From: Winogradskyella tangerina | GTDB lineage: Bacteria > Bacteroidota > Bacteroidia > Flavobacteriales > Flavobacteriaceae | DNA: 64,000 bases | Direction: 5' to 3' | Assembly (NCBI RefSeq): GCF_003260205.1 | Contig: NZ_QERF01000003.1 | Coordinates: forward strand, 309,730-373,729 | Shown here: positions 56,029 to 64,000 of the stretch, in pieces | Numbering within the stretch: the stretch's first letter is position 1 | Layout of the letters: every line of letters begins with the position of its first letter | Notes under the pieces: model-generated | The model's input: only the letters and a program-made list of their open reading frames with translations | What the model was told of the DNA's origin: nothing | Databases searched by the model: none | Position numbers and translations under genes: made by a program

Positions 56029-57117
56029 ATGAAACTAATTAAATCTCTTATTCTCTTGCTTGTTTTGATATCCGTATCAAATGCTTGGGCACAAGAAGAA
56101 AAGCGCTTCAAAATTCATACAGTAGCGTTCTACAATTTAGAAAATCTCTTCGATACTATCAACGATCCGCTAAAAAATGATGAGGCGAGTCCAATTATGG
56201 AGATGAAAGCCAATCGTTCTGAAGTATACAAGAAGAAAATTAAGAATATGGCAAGAGTAATTGCCAATATAGGATCGGACAAGGCTAATAATTCGCCAGC
56301 GGTACTTGGTGTTTGTGAAATTGAAAACAGAGACGTACTCGAAGATCTTGTAAACGACCCATTATTATTGGGCAAAGATTACGGGATTATTCATTTCGAC
56401 GGCCCAGACCGAAGAAGTATTGATGTTGCGCTACTCTATCAGAAGAAATTATTTGAACCCGTTAGTTCTAGCTCTCACGAGTTATTAATTTACGATGATG
56501 TTACACGAAAGCGTGTATTTACAAGAGACCAATTATTGGTAAGTGGAAAGTTAGACGGTGATTTGATACATATTTTGGTTAATCACTGGCCGTCGCGAAG
56601 TGGTGGTGAGGCGAGAAGCCGATCCAAGCGTGTTGGTGCTGCTAAGTTAAATAAGCACCTTATTGATTCGTTACAATCTATAGATCCTTACGCTAAAATT
56701 TTCACTATGGGTGATCTTAATGATGATCCAACAAACGAAAGTGTAAAGAAAGTACTTAAGGCAAAAAAAGATAAAAAGAAAGTACCGTTTAAGGGCATCT
56801 ACAATCCGTACGAAAAAATGTTTACAGAAAAAGGTTGGGGAACTACAGCTTATAGAGATGCTTTAAGTTTATTCGATCAAATTATGATGACCAAGCCCTT
56901 GCTAGATGACGATTACTCATCCTTCAGATTTTGGAAGGCAGGAATCTACAATCCGTCATTTATGTTTAACAAGCGCGGACGTTATGAAGGCTATCCATTC
57001 AGAAGTTTTGCCGACGGAGGATTTACAGGTGGATTCAGTGACCACTTCCCAGTTTACGTTTACTTAATTAAAGAAGTAGATGATGACGAAGCGGAAGACG
57101 AAACAAAAGGAGAATAA
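56029..57117 (+). CDS. Secreted endonuclease/exonuclease/phosphatase family protein
   Basis: 362 residues. Signal peptide MKLIKSLILLLVLISVSNAWAQ. The EEP motifs are complete: FYNLENLFD, GVCEIEN, VNHWPSRSGG, MGDLNDDP, LFDQIMM and SDHFPVYVY. It is a paralogue of the cytoplasmic protein at 4461-5414. Known relatives include extracellular nucleases and phosphatases. It is divergent from a TonB receptor and a DUF5689 lipoprotein, suggesting breakdown of extracellular nucleic acids or other phosphate esters before uptake (inference). The C-terminal tail is acidic (DDDEAEDETKGE). Confidence 0.9.
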   Translation: MKLIKSLILLLVLISVSNAWAQEEKRFKIHTVAFYNLENLFDTINDPLKNDEASPIMEMKANRSEVYKKKIKNMARVIANIGSDKANNSPAVLGVCEIENRDVLEDLVNDPLLLGKDYGIIHFDGPDRRSIDVALLYQKKLFEPVSSSSHELLIYDDVTRKRVFTRDQLLVSGKLDGDLIHILVNHWPSRSGGEARSRSKRVGAAKLNKHLIDSLQSIDPYAKIFTMGDLNDDPTNESVKKVLKAKKDKKKVPFKGIYNPYEKMFTEKGWGTTAYRDALSLFDQIMMTKPLLDDDYSSFRFWKAGIYNPSFMFNKRGRYEGYPFRSFADGGFTGGFSDHFPVYVYLIKEVDDDEAEDETKGE

Positions 57118-57131
57118 AAAATAAATACTAC

Positions 57132-57164
57132 AAAAAAGGCGCAAATATTATTTGCGCCTTTTTT
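57132..57164. terminator. Bidirectional terminator between the EEP and 4-TM genes
   Basis: A perfect 15-bp stem, with GGCGCAAAT pairing with ATTTGCGCC extended by A6/T6, around a 3-base loop. It ends both convergent transcripts. Confidence 0.92.
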
Positions 57165-57166
57165 AT

Positions 57167-57607
57167 TTAACTAAACCAAAGTTTCCAAGGTATTTTTGCT
57201 AATACCAAAATTAAAGCAAGCGTGTAAAAAATGGCCAGCATCTTAAATTTTGGCTTAGATACTAATTTCTTTTTATGCTTAGAGTAGCCAATAGTTACCA
57301 AGGCCACAGCAATAATCATTGTCGTTGGATGTTCAACAATAAGGTTTCTTAGTTCAGAATTTTTCATCACTTCACCCATGCCACCAACTTCTTTGATCGT
57401 AGTGAAATAGTCCTTTAAGAAGAATAAAATAATTCCAATCAACAGCTGAATATGCATCGTTATTAAGGCAAATAACGAAATTCTAAAGTCTTTGGCGTCA
57501 AATTCTTTATTGCCAAAAAACTTGAAAAGTGCATTGAACGTAGCGATGATTAAAACCAGTAAAACGATGTATGCCCAGCCAGAATGTATAAATTGAATTG
57601 TACTCAT
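57167..57607 (-). CDS. Four-helix membrane protein with conserved-looking histidines
   Basis: 146 residues with four membrane segments, at about 11-29, 44-63, 92-108 and 124-140. Histidines lie near segment ends: FIHSGWAY (H8), MHIQLL (H52), EHPTTM (H93). Relatives in Bacteroidota are sometimes labelled cytochrome b-like; the two-helix-pair layout with paired His would suit haem, but no family is certain to me. It lies downstream of pbpC on the same strand with a 49-bp gap, so co-transcription is possible. Confidence 0.7.
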   Translation of the reverse strand: MSTIQFIHSGWAYIVLLVLIIATFNALFKFFGNKEFDAKDFRISLFALITMHIQLLIGIILFFLKDYFTTIKEVGGMGEVMKNSELRNLIVEHPTTMIIAVALVTIGYSKHKKKLVSKPKFKMLAIFYTLALILVLAKIPWKLWFS

Positions 57608-57656
57608 TGCGATAAATTAATTGACTACAAAAATATGAATTTGAAAAAGAATCGAG

Positions 57657-60008
57657 TTACTCTGAAATAGTTATTTTATGCTTCAGTTCATTCCCTAATT
57701 CATCAACGACAGTAATTGTATGTTCGCCTTCACTGGGTAAAATAGCCATATCATGAATGTCTTTTGTGCTTCCAATAAATCGCTCGTCGATATACCAATA
57801 CAGCTGCAACTCTGGTTTAGAATGTGCCACTTTCAGCACCAGATCATTGGTGTTACCATCAAAATCCTTAGGTAGAAAAATCGTATTCTGTTGGTTTGGG
57901 TAAATAAACTCCATCCGCACTAATGAAGATTCTGAACAATCATTTCTAAAAGGAGGCAGCTCTTTATAAAATGGATTTTTATGTTTGAAATAATACGCCT
58001 GCAATGGTGGTAATACAAACCAGGGTTGGTTTTTAATGTTTGAAATATTTTCGCATGATGAATTCACCTGAAAGCGTCCTGAGCCATCCAAATGTACCAA
58101 CTGATGAAAGGGGCAAGGTTCAGTTTTTTGTCCACTTATCTGAATGTACCTAAGTTCGGTATCATCACAGATCGACGAAGCTCGAAATCCACTTTTTTTG
58201 CAGATCTTGGCTTCTAGCATTTCGTCATATGGCTTCGCAAACCATTCACTTTTGGGTAAAAGATCAAAGACATCAAAAAGTATAGGAGCAGCTGTTTGTA
58301 CGCCCACTAAACCAGGGCGACCTTCACCATCGGCATTGCCAACCCAAACACCAACCACATAATCTTTTGTTGTGCCAATGGCCCAAGCATCTCTAAAACC
58401 AAAACTGGTTCCGGTTTTCCAGGCGATGTCTTGAGACGAGTCGTAAAACTCCCAACTTTCATCACTTTCAGGTCGGTTAACCTGTTTCATACTTTCAAAA
58501 GTGAGATATATTGAGGCTGCATCAAAAACATGTTTTTCATCGGTAAGCTTTCCGAAGTCAATAGTCTTATTCGAATTGTAAATGAGTTGAACAAATTCAT
58601 TTTTATAATACTGGCTTGAGGTAGAATTAAAATGATTCAAGGTAGACGCCATTGCAGCATAACTTTTGCAGAGATCCCATAGGTTACTTTCAGCACCACC
58701 GAGCACTAAAGAAAGCCCGTAATGATTGGCATTAAACCTGATATCTCGCAACTCTAATTGTTTGAGGTAATGATAAAACCGGTCTAACCCAAAATCTTGA
58801 AGCATTCGAACCGCCGGAACATTCAATGATCGCGATAAGGCCTCATTGGCATGCACGGCGCCGTCATAGGATTTGTCAAAGTTTTCAGGTTGGTAATTAC
58901 CAAATTGTGATGGAATATCGGCCACCAAAGTATGCGGCAGAAGATCACCTGCATCGAGCATAGAGGCGTAAAGAAAGGGTTTCAAAATACTGCCTGTACT
59001 TCGGGGTTTATCAATGATATCTACGCTTTTCTGATGTGCATTATCTGTTGGAGAATTACCAATATAGGTTAGGACTTTACGCGTGTTAACGTCTAAAACC
59101 AATACCGAAATATTGTAGATTTCATTTTGCTTTAACTTCAGATAATGTTGTTCAATTACACCGTTCGCCTGTTCCTGCAATTGAATATCTAATGTGGTTT
59201 TGATGGATTTGCCCTTTTCTGTTTTCGAAATTTTCTGAAGTAAATGTGGCGCAATCTGAGGAAGTGGAAATGGCTTTTGAGGTAATCCTTCAACAATTGA
59301 AAGTTCGTAGGTAAGTTCATCAATGGTTCCGTTCTCGTAAAGCTTTTTTAATAGCCGATTTCTTTTTTTCAATAAGCGCTCTTGATTTTTCCCAGGGTAG
59401 ATCAAACTAGGAGCATTCGGTAGAACAGCCAAAGTAGCACTTTCAGCCCAGGATAAATTTGAAGCATTTCTGTTAAAATACCGCCAGGCCGCTGCATCGA
59501 TACCAACTACATTTCCACCGAAAGGAGCGTAACTAGCATATAGTTTTAGAATGTCTTCTTTAGACGATCGCAATTCTAACCGAGTGGCTAAAATGATTTC
59601 TTTAACCTTCTCGAGGTATGTGCGCGATTGCCCTTTTCGAGATAGGCGAATCACCTGCTGCGTAATAGTACTACCGCCACGTTTAACCGAACCCGAACTT
59701 AGATTTTCTTTTAAGGCCTTAACTATTGAAATGGGATTAAATCCCGGATGCTTGTAAAAATATTCATCTTCAAAAAGCAAGATGCAAGTCTTAAATTTTT
59801 CAGGAACTTGAGTAGTTTCTGGAAATCGCCACTGGCCGTCATCCGCAATTAAAGCGCCTAATAACTGATCGTTTTCACTCGTTATAACCGTTGCAGTAGG
59901 ATCTTCGAATAATTCCTTTGGAAGACAGAAATAATAGGCAACAAGTAAAATGAAAACAATAATTGATTTCATTTTGTGTTGTTTAATAAACCGTATTAAT
60001 CTATACAT
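57657..60008 (-). CDS. pbpC: Penicillin-binding protein 1C
   Basis: 783 residues. One N-terminal membrane helix (SIIVFILLVAYYFCLP), then a glycosyltransferase 51 domain (FEDEYFYKHPGFNP, RGGSTITQQVIRL). The transpeptidase domain has STGSILKPF (SxxK), SRSLNVPA (SxN) and KTGTSFGFRDAW (KTG). A C-terminal domain of about 100 residues (LQLYWYIDERFIGST) matches the BiPBP_C domain of PbpC. It builds and cross-links peptidoglycan. The alpha-2-macroglobulin gene often paired with pbpC is not adjacent here. Confidence 0.94.
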   Translation of the reverse strand: MYRLIRFIKQHKMKSIIVFILLVAYYFCLPKELFEDPTATVITSENDQLLGALIADDGQWRFPETTQVPEKFKTCILLFEDEYFYKHPGFNPISIVKALKENLSSGSVKRGGSTITQQVIRLSRKGQSRTYLEKVKEIILATRLELRSSKEDILKLYASYAPFGGNVVGIDAAAWRYFNRNASNLSWAESATLAVLPNAPSLIYPGKNQERLLKKRNRLLKKLYENGTIDELTYELSIVEGLPQKPFPLPQIAPHLLQKISKTEKGKSIKTTLDIQLQEQANGVIEQHYLKLKQNEIYNISVLVLDVNTRKVLTYIGNSPTDNAHQKSVDIIDKPRSTGSILKPFLYASMLDAGDLLPHTLVADIPSQFGNYQPENFDKSYDGAVHANEALSRSLNVPAVRMLQDFGLDRFYHYLKQLELRDIRFNANHYGLSLVLGGAESNLWDLCKSYAAMASTLNHFNSTSSQYYKNEFVQLIYNSNKTIDFGKLTDEKHVFDAASIYLTFESMKQVNRPESDESWEFYDSSQDIAWKTGTSFGFRDAWAIGTTKDYVVGVWVGNADGEGRPGLVGVQTAAPILFDVFDLLPKSEWFAKPYDEMLEAKICKKSGFRASSICDDTELRYIQISGQKTEPCPFHQLVHLDGSGRFQVNSSCENISNIKNQPWFVLPPLQAYYFKHKNPFYKELPPFRNDCSESSLVRMEFIYPNQQNTIFLPKDFDGNTNDLVLKVAHSKPELQLYWYIDERFIGSTKDIHDMAILPSEGEHTITVVDELGNELKHKITISE

Positions 60009-60101
60009 CAGCTATACAATTACTATACACGGACTAAATTATAAGTCTTTTTCTGTAAGAAACAATTATCTTCACAAATCTAACTCTATAATTAATTAAA
60101 C

Positions 60102-61847
60102 GTGCGAAACCCACAATTAGATTTTAGATACGTCTTAATTTTATGTTATTGTTTTTTTAGTACTGAAATTTATGCACAATTAGGTTTTTGTCAGGGAAAT
60201 TCTGGGGATCCCATTTTTACTGAAAACTTCGGAACAGGATCCGTAAACAACAGTCTTCCGGCAGGGACAACGACTTACAATTTTACGGGAGATTTTCCAG
60301 ATGACGGATTTTATACTGTTTCTAATGGTTCCTTCGGAAATCCATTCGATTGGCATGAAGTAGAAGATCATACGCCAGATGATACTGATGGTAAATTTTT
60401 AATAATTAATGCCGATTTTGTAGAAGGTGAATTCTATAGAACGACCATAACAGGTTTGTGCGAACGAACTACGTATGAATTTTCAGCATGGCTCTTAAAC
60501 TTGCTCAAGGTTTCAGGGTTATGTGTACAACAAAACATAGAAATCCCCATAAATGTTAGTTTTCAAATTTGGGATAGTACAGATACAAATTTGCTGGCCA
60601 GTGGTGATACTGGTGACATTTTCGCAACAGAAAACCCTACTTGGGGTGAGTTTGGTTTAGTATTTCAAACCTTAGAAGATCAGAATTCGGTTATCTTAAA
60701 AATGCTAAATAACGGTCAAGGTGGTTGTGGTAACGATTTAGCCATTGATGATATAGAATTTAAATCTTGTGGCGATTCCGTTATTGTTGTTGACGAAAGC
60801 AACAATACTTCCGTGACAATCTGTGAGGACGAAACGCCATATACAACAGTTCTTTCTGCAGTGCCCGATTTTTCAGTTTTTAACTCACATTTTTATCAGT
60901 GGCAGGAAAGTGCAGACGGCATGAATTGGACAGATATTTCAGGCGAAACAACTGAAAACTTAAGTGTAACTACTTCATCATCTGGTTTCTTCAGAGCGAA
61001 GGTAGCGGAGTTTGCAGAGAATTTGTCTAATGATCAATGTATTTTATTGTCTGAAGTTTTTCAGATTACCGTAAACCTGAGTCCAGATGCTCCAATTAGT
61101 AATGGTGATGTACTATTCAATTGTAATTTGAATGAGGCACTTCTCGAAGTTAGCGTTCCAAACGGAATTTCTGTTAATTGGTACGATTCACCCGCAGATG
61201 GCAATTTGTTAGCGCAAAGCACTACGTCATTTACAACAAACGCTGAAGGTGTTTTCTATGCTGAGGCCGTCGATGATATAACAGGATGTATCTCAATCTC
61301 AAGAACAGAAGTGAATGCAGTTATTGTAAACCCAGTGCCACCTTCAGCGGGAGGCGATGTTGGAATTAATTGCGAAACAAATAGTGCAGAATTAATTGCA
61401 TTTGCTGATTCTAATTCAACTATTAATTGGTACGATTCTGAAGTTGGAGGCAATCTATTAGCAACTGGCGATACCTTGATCGTTTCTGAAGTCGGAACCT
61501 ACTATGCTGAAGCTGTTGATCAGATTACTGGTTGCGTTTCAAGCACCAGAATACCTGTAAGTGTTCTTGAAGAATTAGAATTTGGGGAATGTATAATTCC
61601 TCAAGGTATATCTCCTAATGTATCACCTGGTCTTAACGACAGCTTCGATCTAAGCAGTTTTGGTGTAACGCAGATTAAGATCTTTAATCGACATGGTGTA
61701 TTGGTGTATTCACGTGGGGATTACACTGATGAGTGGCGTGGGCAAACAAACGATGGTGAAGAATTACCAGTCGGCACCTATTTTTATACCATGATATATC
61801 GAAATGGCACCCAAAGCAGATCGGGTTGGGTTTATCTGAATAACTAA
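60102..61847 (+). CDS. T9SS type B cargo protein with Ig-like domains
   Basis: 581 residues from GTG 60102; no in-frame ATG precedes the signal peptide (VLILCYCFFSTEIYAQ). The N-terminal domain (NFGTGSVNNSLPAGTTTYNFTGDF and on) resembles galactose-binding-like sandwiches. Two Ig-like repeats with (V/I)NWYDS and GVFYAEAVD / GTYYAEAVD follow from about residue 340. The last 80 residues (IPQGISPNVSPGLNDSFDL, IKIFNRHGVLVYSRGDY, LPVGTYFYTM) are the gliding-motility/CHU_C C-terminal domain that targets proteins to type IX secretion. Expected at the cell surface or in the medium; ligand unknown. Confidence 0.92.
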   Translation: MRNPQLDFRYVLILCYCFFSTEIYAQLGFCQGNSGDPIFTENFGTGSVNNSLPAGTTTYNFTGDFPDDGFYTVSNGSFGNPFDWHEVEDHTPDDTDGKFLIINADFVEGEFYRTTITGLCERTTYEFSAWLLNLLKVSGLCVQQNIEIPINVSFQIWDSTDTNLLASGDTGDIFATENPTWGEFGLVFQTLEDQNSVILKMLNNGQGGCGNDLAIDDIEFKSCGDSVIVVDESNNTSVTICEDETPYTTVLSAVPDFSVFNSHFYQWQESADGMNWTDISGETTENLSVTTSSSGFFRAKVAEFAENLSNDQCILLSEVFQITVNLSPDAPISNGDVLFNCNLNEALLEVSVPNGISVNWYDSPADGNLLAQSTTSFTTNAEGVFYAEAVDDITGCISISRTEVNAVIVNPVPPSAGGDVGINCETNSAELIAFADSNSTINWYDSEVGGNLLATGDTLIVSEVGTYYAEAVDQITGCVSSTRIPVSVLEELEFGECIIPQGISPNVSPGLNDSFDLSSFGVTQIKIFNRHGVLVYSRGDYTDEWRGQTNDGEELPVGTYFYTMIYRNGTQSRSGWVYLNN

Positions 61848-61949
61848 TTTATTGAATTCAAAAATGGACAGCTTATTAACTAAAGCCGATATATATACCT
61901 CCTCATCGAAAATAGAAACGCATCAGACAATAAATCTATATATTTAAAC

Positions 61950-64000
61950 GTGCAAAACTCCAGATTATATACTAAGCTACTTATAGGTTTCTGCGTATTC
62001 CTTTTTACAGGGAAAATATATGCTCAACTCAATGCTACAACAATAGGTGATGCTTCAGATCTTGGAGGTAATTGTTATCAGATTACTCCCGATTTACTCA
62101 ATCAATCAGGTGGAGTTTGGTACGATAACCCTATAGATTTTGATGAGGATTTCACTATTTATTATCAAAATAATTTCGGAACCAAAGATGCCAATGGAGC
62201 AGATGGTATGGCTTTGGTTTTTAAAAGAACAGAAACACCGGTTATTGGCGGTCTTGGAGGAGGACTCGGTTTTGATGGAATTGCTGAATCACTTATCGTA
62301 GAGTTCGATACCTATTTCAATGGCGAAAACAATGATCTAACTTCCGATCACGTGGCCATTTTAAGGGATGGTGTTCCTAACCATGGCGTGGCATTTAATA
62401 ATTTGGCAGGCCCGGTGCAGGCAAGTCCAACCAATCCAAATATTGAAGATGGTGTAGATCACGATATAAAGATTCAGTGGAATGCCACAACTCAAATTTT
62501 TGATGTTTATTTTGATTGCGACCTACGACTTAGCTTGAATTTAGATATCAAAGCGAGTGTTTTTAGCAATGATGATACAGTATATTTCGGTTTTGTAGGT
62601 TCAACGGGTGGATTATCAAATTTACATGAGGTATGCTTCAATAGCATTTCATTTATTGATAATTTATTGTTTGAAGATCAGGACATTTGTTTTGGTGATG
62701 GTTATAATGTTGATGCCACTGTGCCTAGTGGCTCCACATATTCTTGGAGCCCGACAGCAGGTGTAAGTAATCCTAATATTCCAAATCCCACTTTATCACC
62801 ATTAGTGACTACAACTTATACCGTTACGATTAGCGATAACTGTGGCGAATCTACAACGGAGGAAATAACGATCAACGTATTTCCGAATGAAACACCCTTA
62901 TTCGATCCAATAGCCCCTATTTGTGAAGGCGATGCCTTAGCACCTTTACCAATAACATCAAATAATGGCATCACCGGAAGTTGGAGCCCAGCACTTGACA
63001 ATACAACAACGACAACCTATACATTTACACCAGATAATAATGCATGTGCGCCAGAAGTAACTTTAGAGATAGTTGTAAATCCTAATATTACTCCAACCTT
63101 CGATGCTATAGCACCAATTTGTGAAGGTGATGTATTGGCACCATTACCAACAACATCTAACAACGGAATTACTGGAACTTGGAGCCCAGCTATAGATAAT
63201 ACAGCGACAACAACCTATACTTTTACACCAGATGCAGGACAAGGATGTACATTAGAAACTACTTTAGAGATTATAGTTAATCCTAATATTACGCCAACCT
63301 TCGATGCAGTGGCGCCGATTTGTGATGGTGATGCTTTAGCGCCTTTGCCAACGACATCTAATAATGGCTTTGTTGGAACATGGAGTCCTGCTTTGGATAA
63401 TACAACAACGACAACGTATACATTTATCCCAGATGCTGGTCAAGGTTGTATTTTACAAACGACTCTCGAAATTGTAGTTATCCCAAACATATTACCCACT
63501 TTTGATGCAGTTGCGCCAATTTGTGAAGGTGATGCGCTGGCACCTCTGCCAACGACGTCTAATAATGGGATTACTGGAACTTGGAGTCCTGCTTTAGATA
63601 ATACAGCAACGACAATATATACGTTTATCCCAGACGCTGGTCAAGGCTGTATTTTAGAATCAACACTTGAAATCATTGTAATACCGAATACAATTCCAAG
63701 TTTTGACATCGTCGCACCTATTTGTGAAGGCGATATGTTAGCACCATTGCCGACCACATCCAACAATGGAATCACAGGAACTTGGAGTCCTGCTTTGGAT
63801 AATACTACTACAACGATTTACACATTTACACCAGATGCTGGTCAGGGATGTGTTATAGAAACTACTTTAGAAATTACCGTCAACCCCTTACCGGTAGTTG
63901 TTGTTCCGTTTGCTTTGGAGGTTTGTGATGATGGTATCCCTGATGGAATAACGGCCATAGATTTAAGTTTGAAGAACTCTGAGATCAGTGGAGGCAACCC
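61950..64000 (+). CDS. Legume-lectin-type adhesin with tandem repeats (C-terminus beyond window)
   Basis: Open from GTG 61950 to the window edge (683 codons), so partial. Signal peptide LLIGFCVFLFTGKIYAQ. Residues about 28-235 are an L-type lectin domain: DFTIYYQNNFGTKDANGADGMALVF, IAESLIVEFDTYFN, DHDIKIQWN. A PKD-like unit (SYSWSPTAGVSNPN-like) follows, then five 66-67-residue repeats. Both this and the preceding gene begin with AAACGTGC and a near-identical first few codons. Inference: a T9SS-exported adhesin; its sorting domain would lie past base 64000. Confidence 0.88.
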   Translation, partial: MQNSRLYTKLLIGFCVFLFTGKIYAQLNATTIGDASDLGGNCYQITPDLLNQSGGVWYDNPIDFDEDFTIYYQNNFGTKDANGADGMALVFKRTETPVIGGLGGGLGFDGIAESLIVEFDTYFNGENNDLTSDHVAILRDGVPNHGVAFNNLAGPVQASPTNPNIEDGVDHDIKIQWNATTQIFDVYFDCDLRLSLNLDIKASVFSNDDTVYFGFVGSTGGLSNLHEVCFNSISFIDNLLFEDQDICFGDGYNVDATVPSGSTYSWSPTAGVSNPNIPNPTLSPLVTTTYTVTISDNCGESTTEEITINVFPNETPLFDPIAPICEGDALAPLPITSNNGITGSWSPALDNTTTTTYTFTPDNNACAPEVTLEIVVNPNITPTFDAIAPICEGDVLAPLPTTSNNGITGTWSPAIDNTATTTYTFTPDAGQGCTLETTLEIIVNPNITPTFDAVAPICDGDALAPLPTTSNNGFVGTWSPALDNTTTTTYTFIPDAGQGCILQTTLEIVVIPNILPTFDAVAPICEGDALAPLPTTSNNGITGTWSPALDNTATTIYTFIPDAGQGCILESTLEIIVIPNTIPSFDIVAPICEGDMLAPLPTTSNNGITGTWSPALDNTTTTIYTFTPDAGQGCVIETTLEITVNPLPVVVVPFALEVCDDGIPDGITAIDLSLKNSEISGGN
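62892..63893 (+). repeat. Five tandem 198-201-bp repeats inside the lectin-like adhesin
   Basis: Repeats begin at 62892, 63090, 63291, 63492 and 63693; the first is 198 bp and the others 201 bp. Each encodes about 67 residues with FDxxAPICEGDxLAPLP, TSNNGITGTWSPA and DAGQGC. The unit length is an exact multiple of three, so copy number can change without breaking the frame. Confidence 0.9.

Noticed and set aside
62892..63893. Periodic repeats as a CRISPR array
   Set aside because: The period is about 201 bp, the frame is open throughout and the repeats encode protein; no short repeat/unique spacer pattern is present.
1..64000. tRNA, rRNA, insertion sequences, prophage and riboswitches
   Set aside because: No tRNA cloverleaf or CCA end, no transposase or integrase frame, no phage structural genes and no recognisable TPP or other riboswitch (checked in particular upstream of thiL) were seen by eye. 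A covariance-model search would be needed for certainty.

Overview
The window reads as chromosomal DNA of a marine-type member of the Flavobacteriaceae (Bacteroidota). The signs are low GC, many surface lipoproteins, type IX secretion (T9SS) cargo with gliding-motility C-terminal domains, a TonB-dependent receptor with a carboxypeptidase-like N-terminal domain, a SUF operon carrying DUF2480 and DUF59 genes, a single-subunit SdhC, and several matches to the Bacteroidota -33 TTTG / -7 TAnnTTTG promoter. No tRNA, rRNA, CRISPR array or insertion sequence was seen, and no gene-free stretch exceeds about 300 bases.

Layout. 1-4237 (-): 5' part of a giant secreted FN3/GEVED protein that runs off the left edge. 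4461-7655: EEP-family nuclease/phosphatase, HflX GTPase and a DUF3078 protein. 7785-15241 (-): a ten-gene SUF Fe-S assembly operon (sufA-like, sufB, lipoprotein, sufC, sufD, sufS, lipoprotein, sufE, DUF59/SufT-like, DUF2480). 15697-20344 (-): four envelope lipoproteins (choice-of-anchor B with thrombospondin type 3 repeats, seven-repeat propeller, MbnP-like, MbnH-like dihaem peroxidase). 20453-25843: thiL, two small FGH zinc-knuckle genes, an alpha/beta hydrolase, a class C beta-lactamase-like hydrolase and brnQ. 25873-31960 (-): AT-rich accessory cassette. 32082-38604: pepP, a large Asp-box propeller protein, a lipoprotein and an envelope protein. 38704-42160: sdhCAB. 42236-44925: M28 peptidase and membrane MutS-like ATPase. 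44977-45836 (-): rplU-rpmA. 46123-49533: two M16 peptidase-like genes. 49583-51487: EamA transporter, a CxxxC metal-binding lipoprotein and a small membrane protein. 51557-57117: DUF5689 lipoprotein, TonB-dependent receptor and a secreted EEP nuclease. 57167-60008 (-): small membrane protein and pbpC. 60102-64000: two T9SS-type adhesins, the second running off the right edge with five 67-residue repeats.

The most interesting locus is the cassette at 25873-31960: a C5-cytosine methyltransferase with a 195-residue extension, a ParB-like protein, an SNF2/DEAH helicase and a DUF3883 protein with a PD-(D/E)XK-like signature. The genes are packed end to end with stop/start overlaps and are visibly more AT-rich than the flanks. 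I read it as a multi-gene restriction-modification or anti-phage system that I cannot match to a named type; two tandem CTACGTA boxes overlap its predicted promoter. Other points of note are the MbnP/MbnH pair in a lipoprotein operon, a probable extracellular nucleic-acid scavenging locus (TonB receptor, DUF5689, secreted EEP nuclease), three paralogous C-x4-H-x16-C-x2-C mini-proteins, and an inverted CAGT-repeat element between sufC and sufD.

All assignments come from reading motifs and translations by eye. No database or structure search was run.
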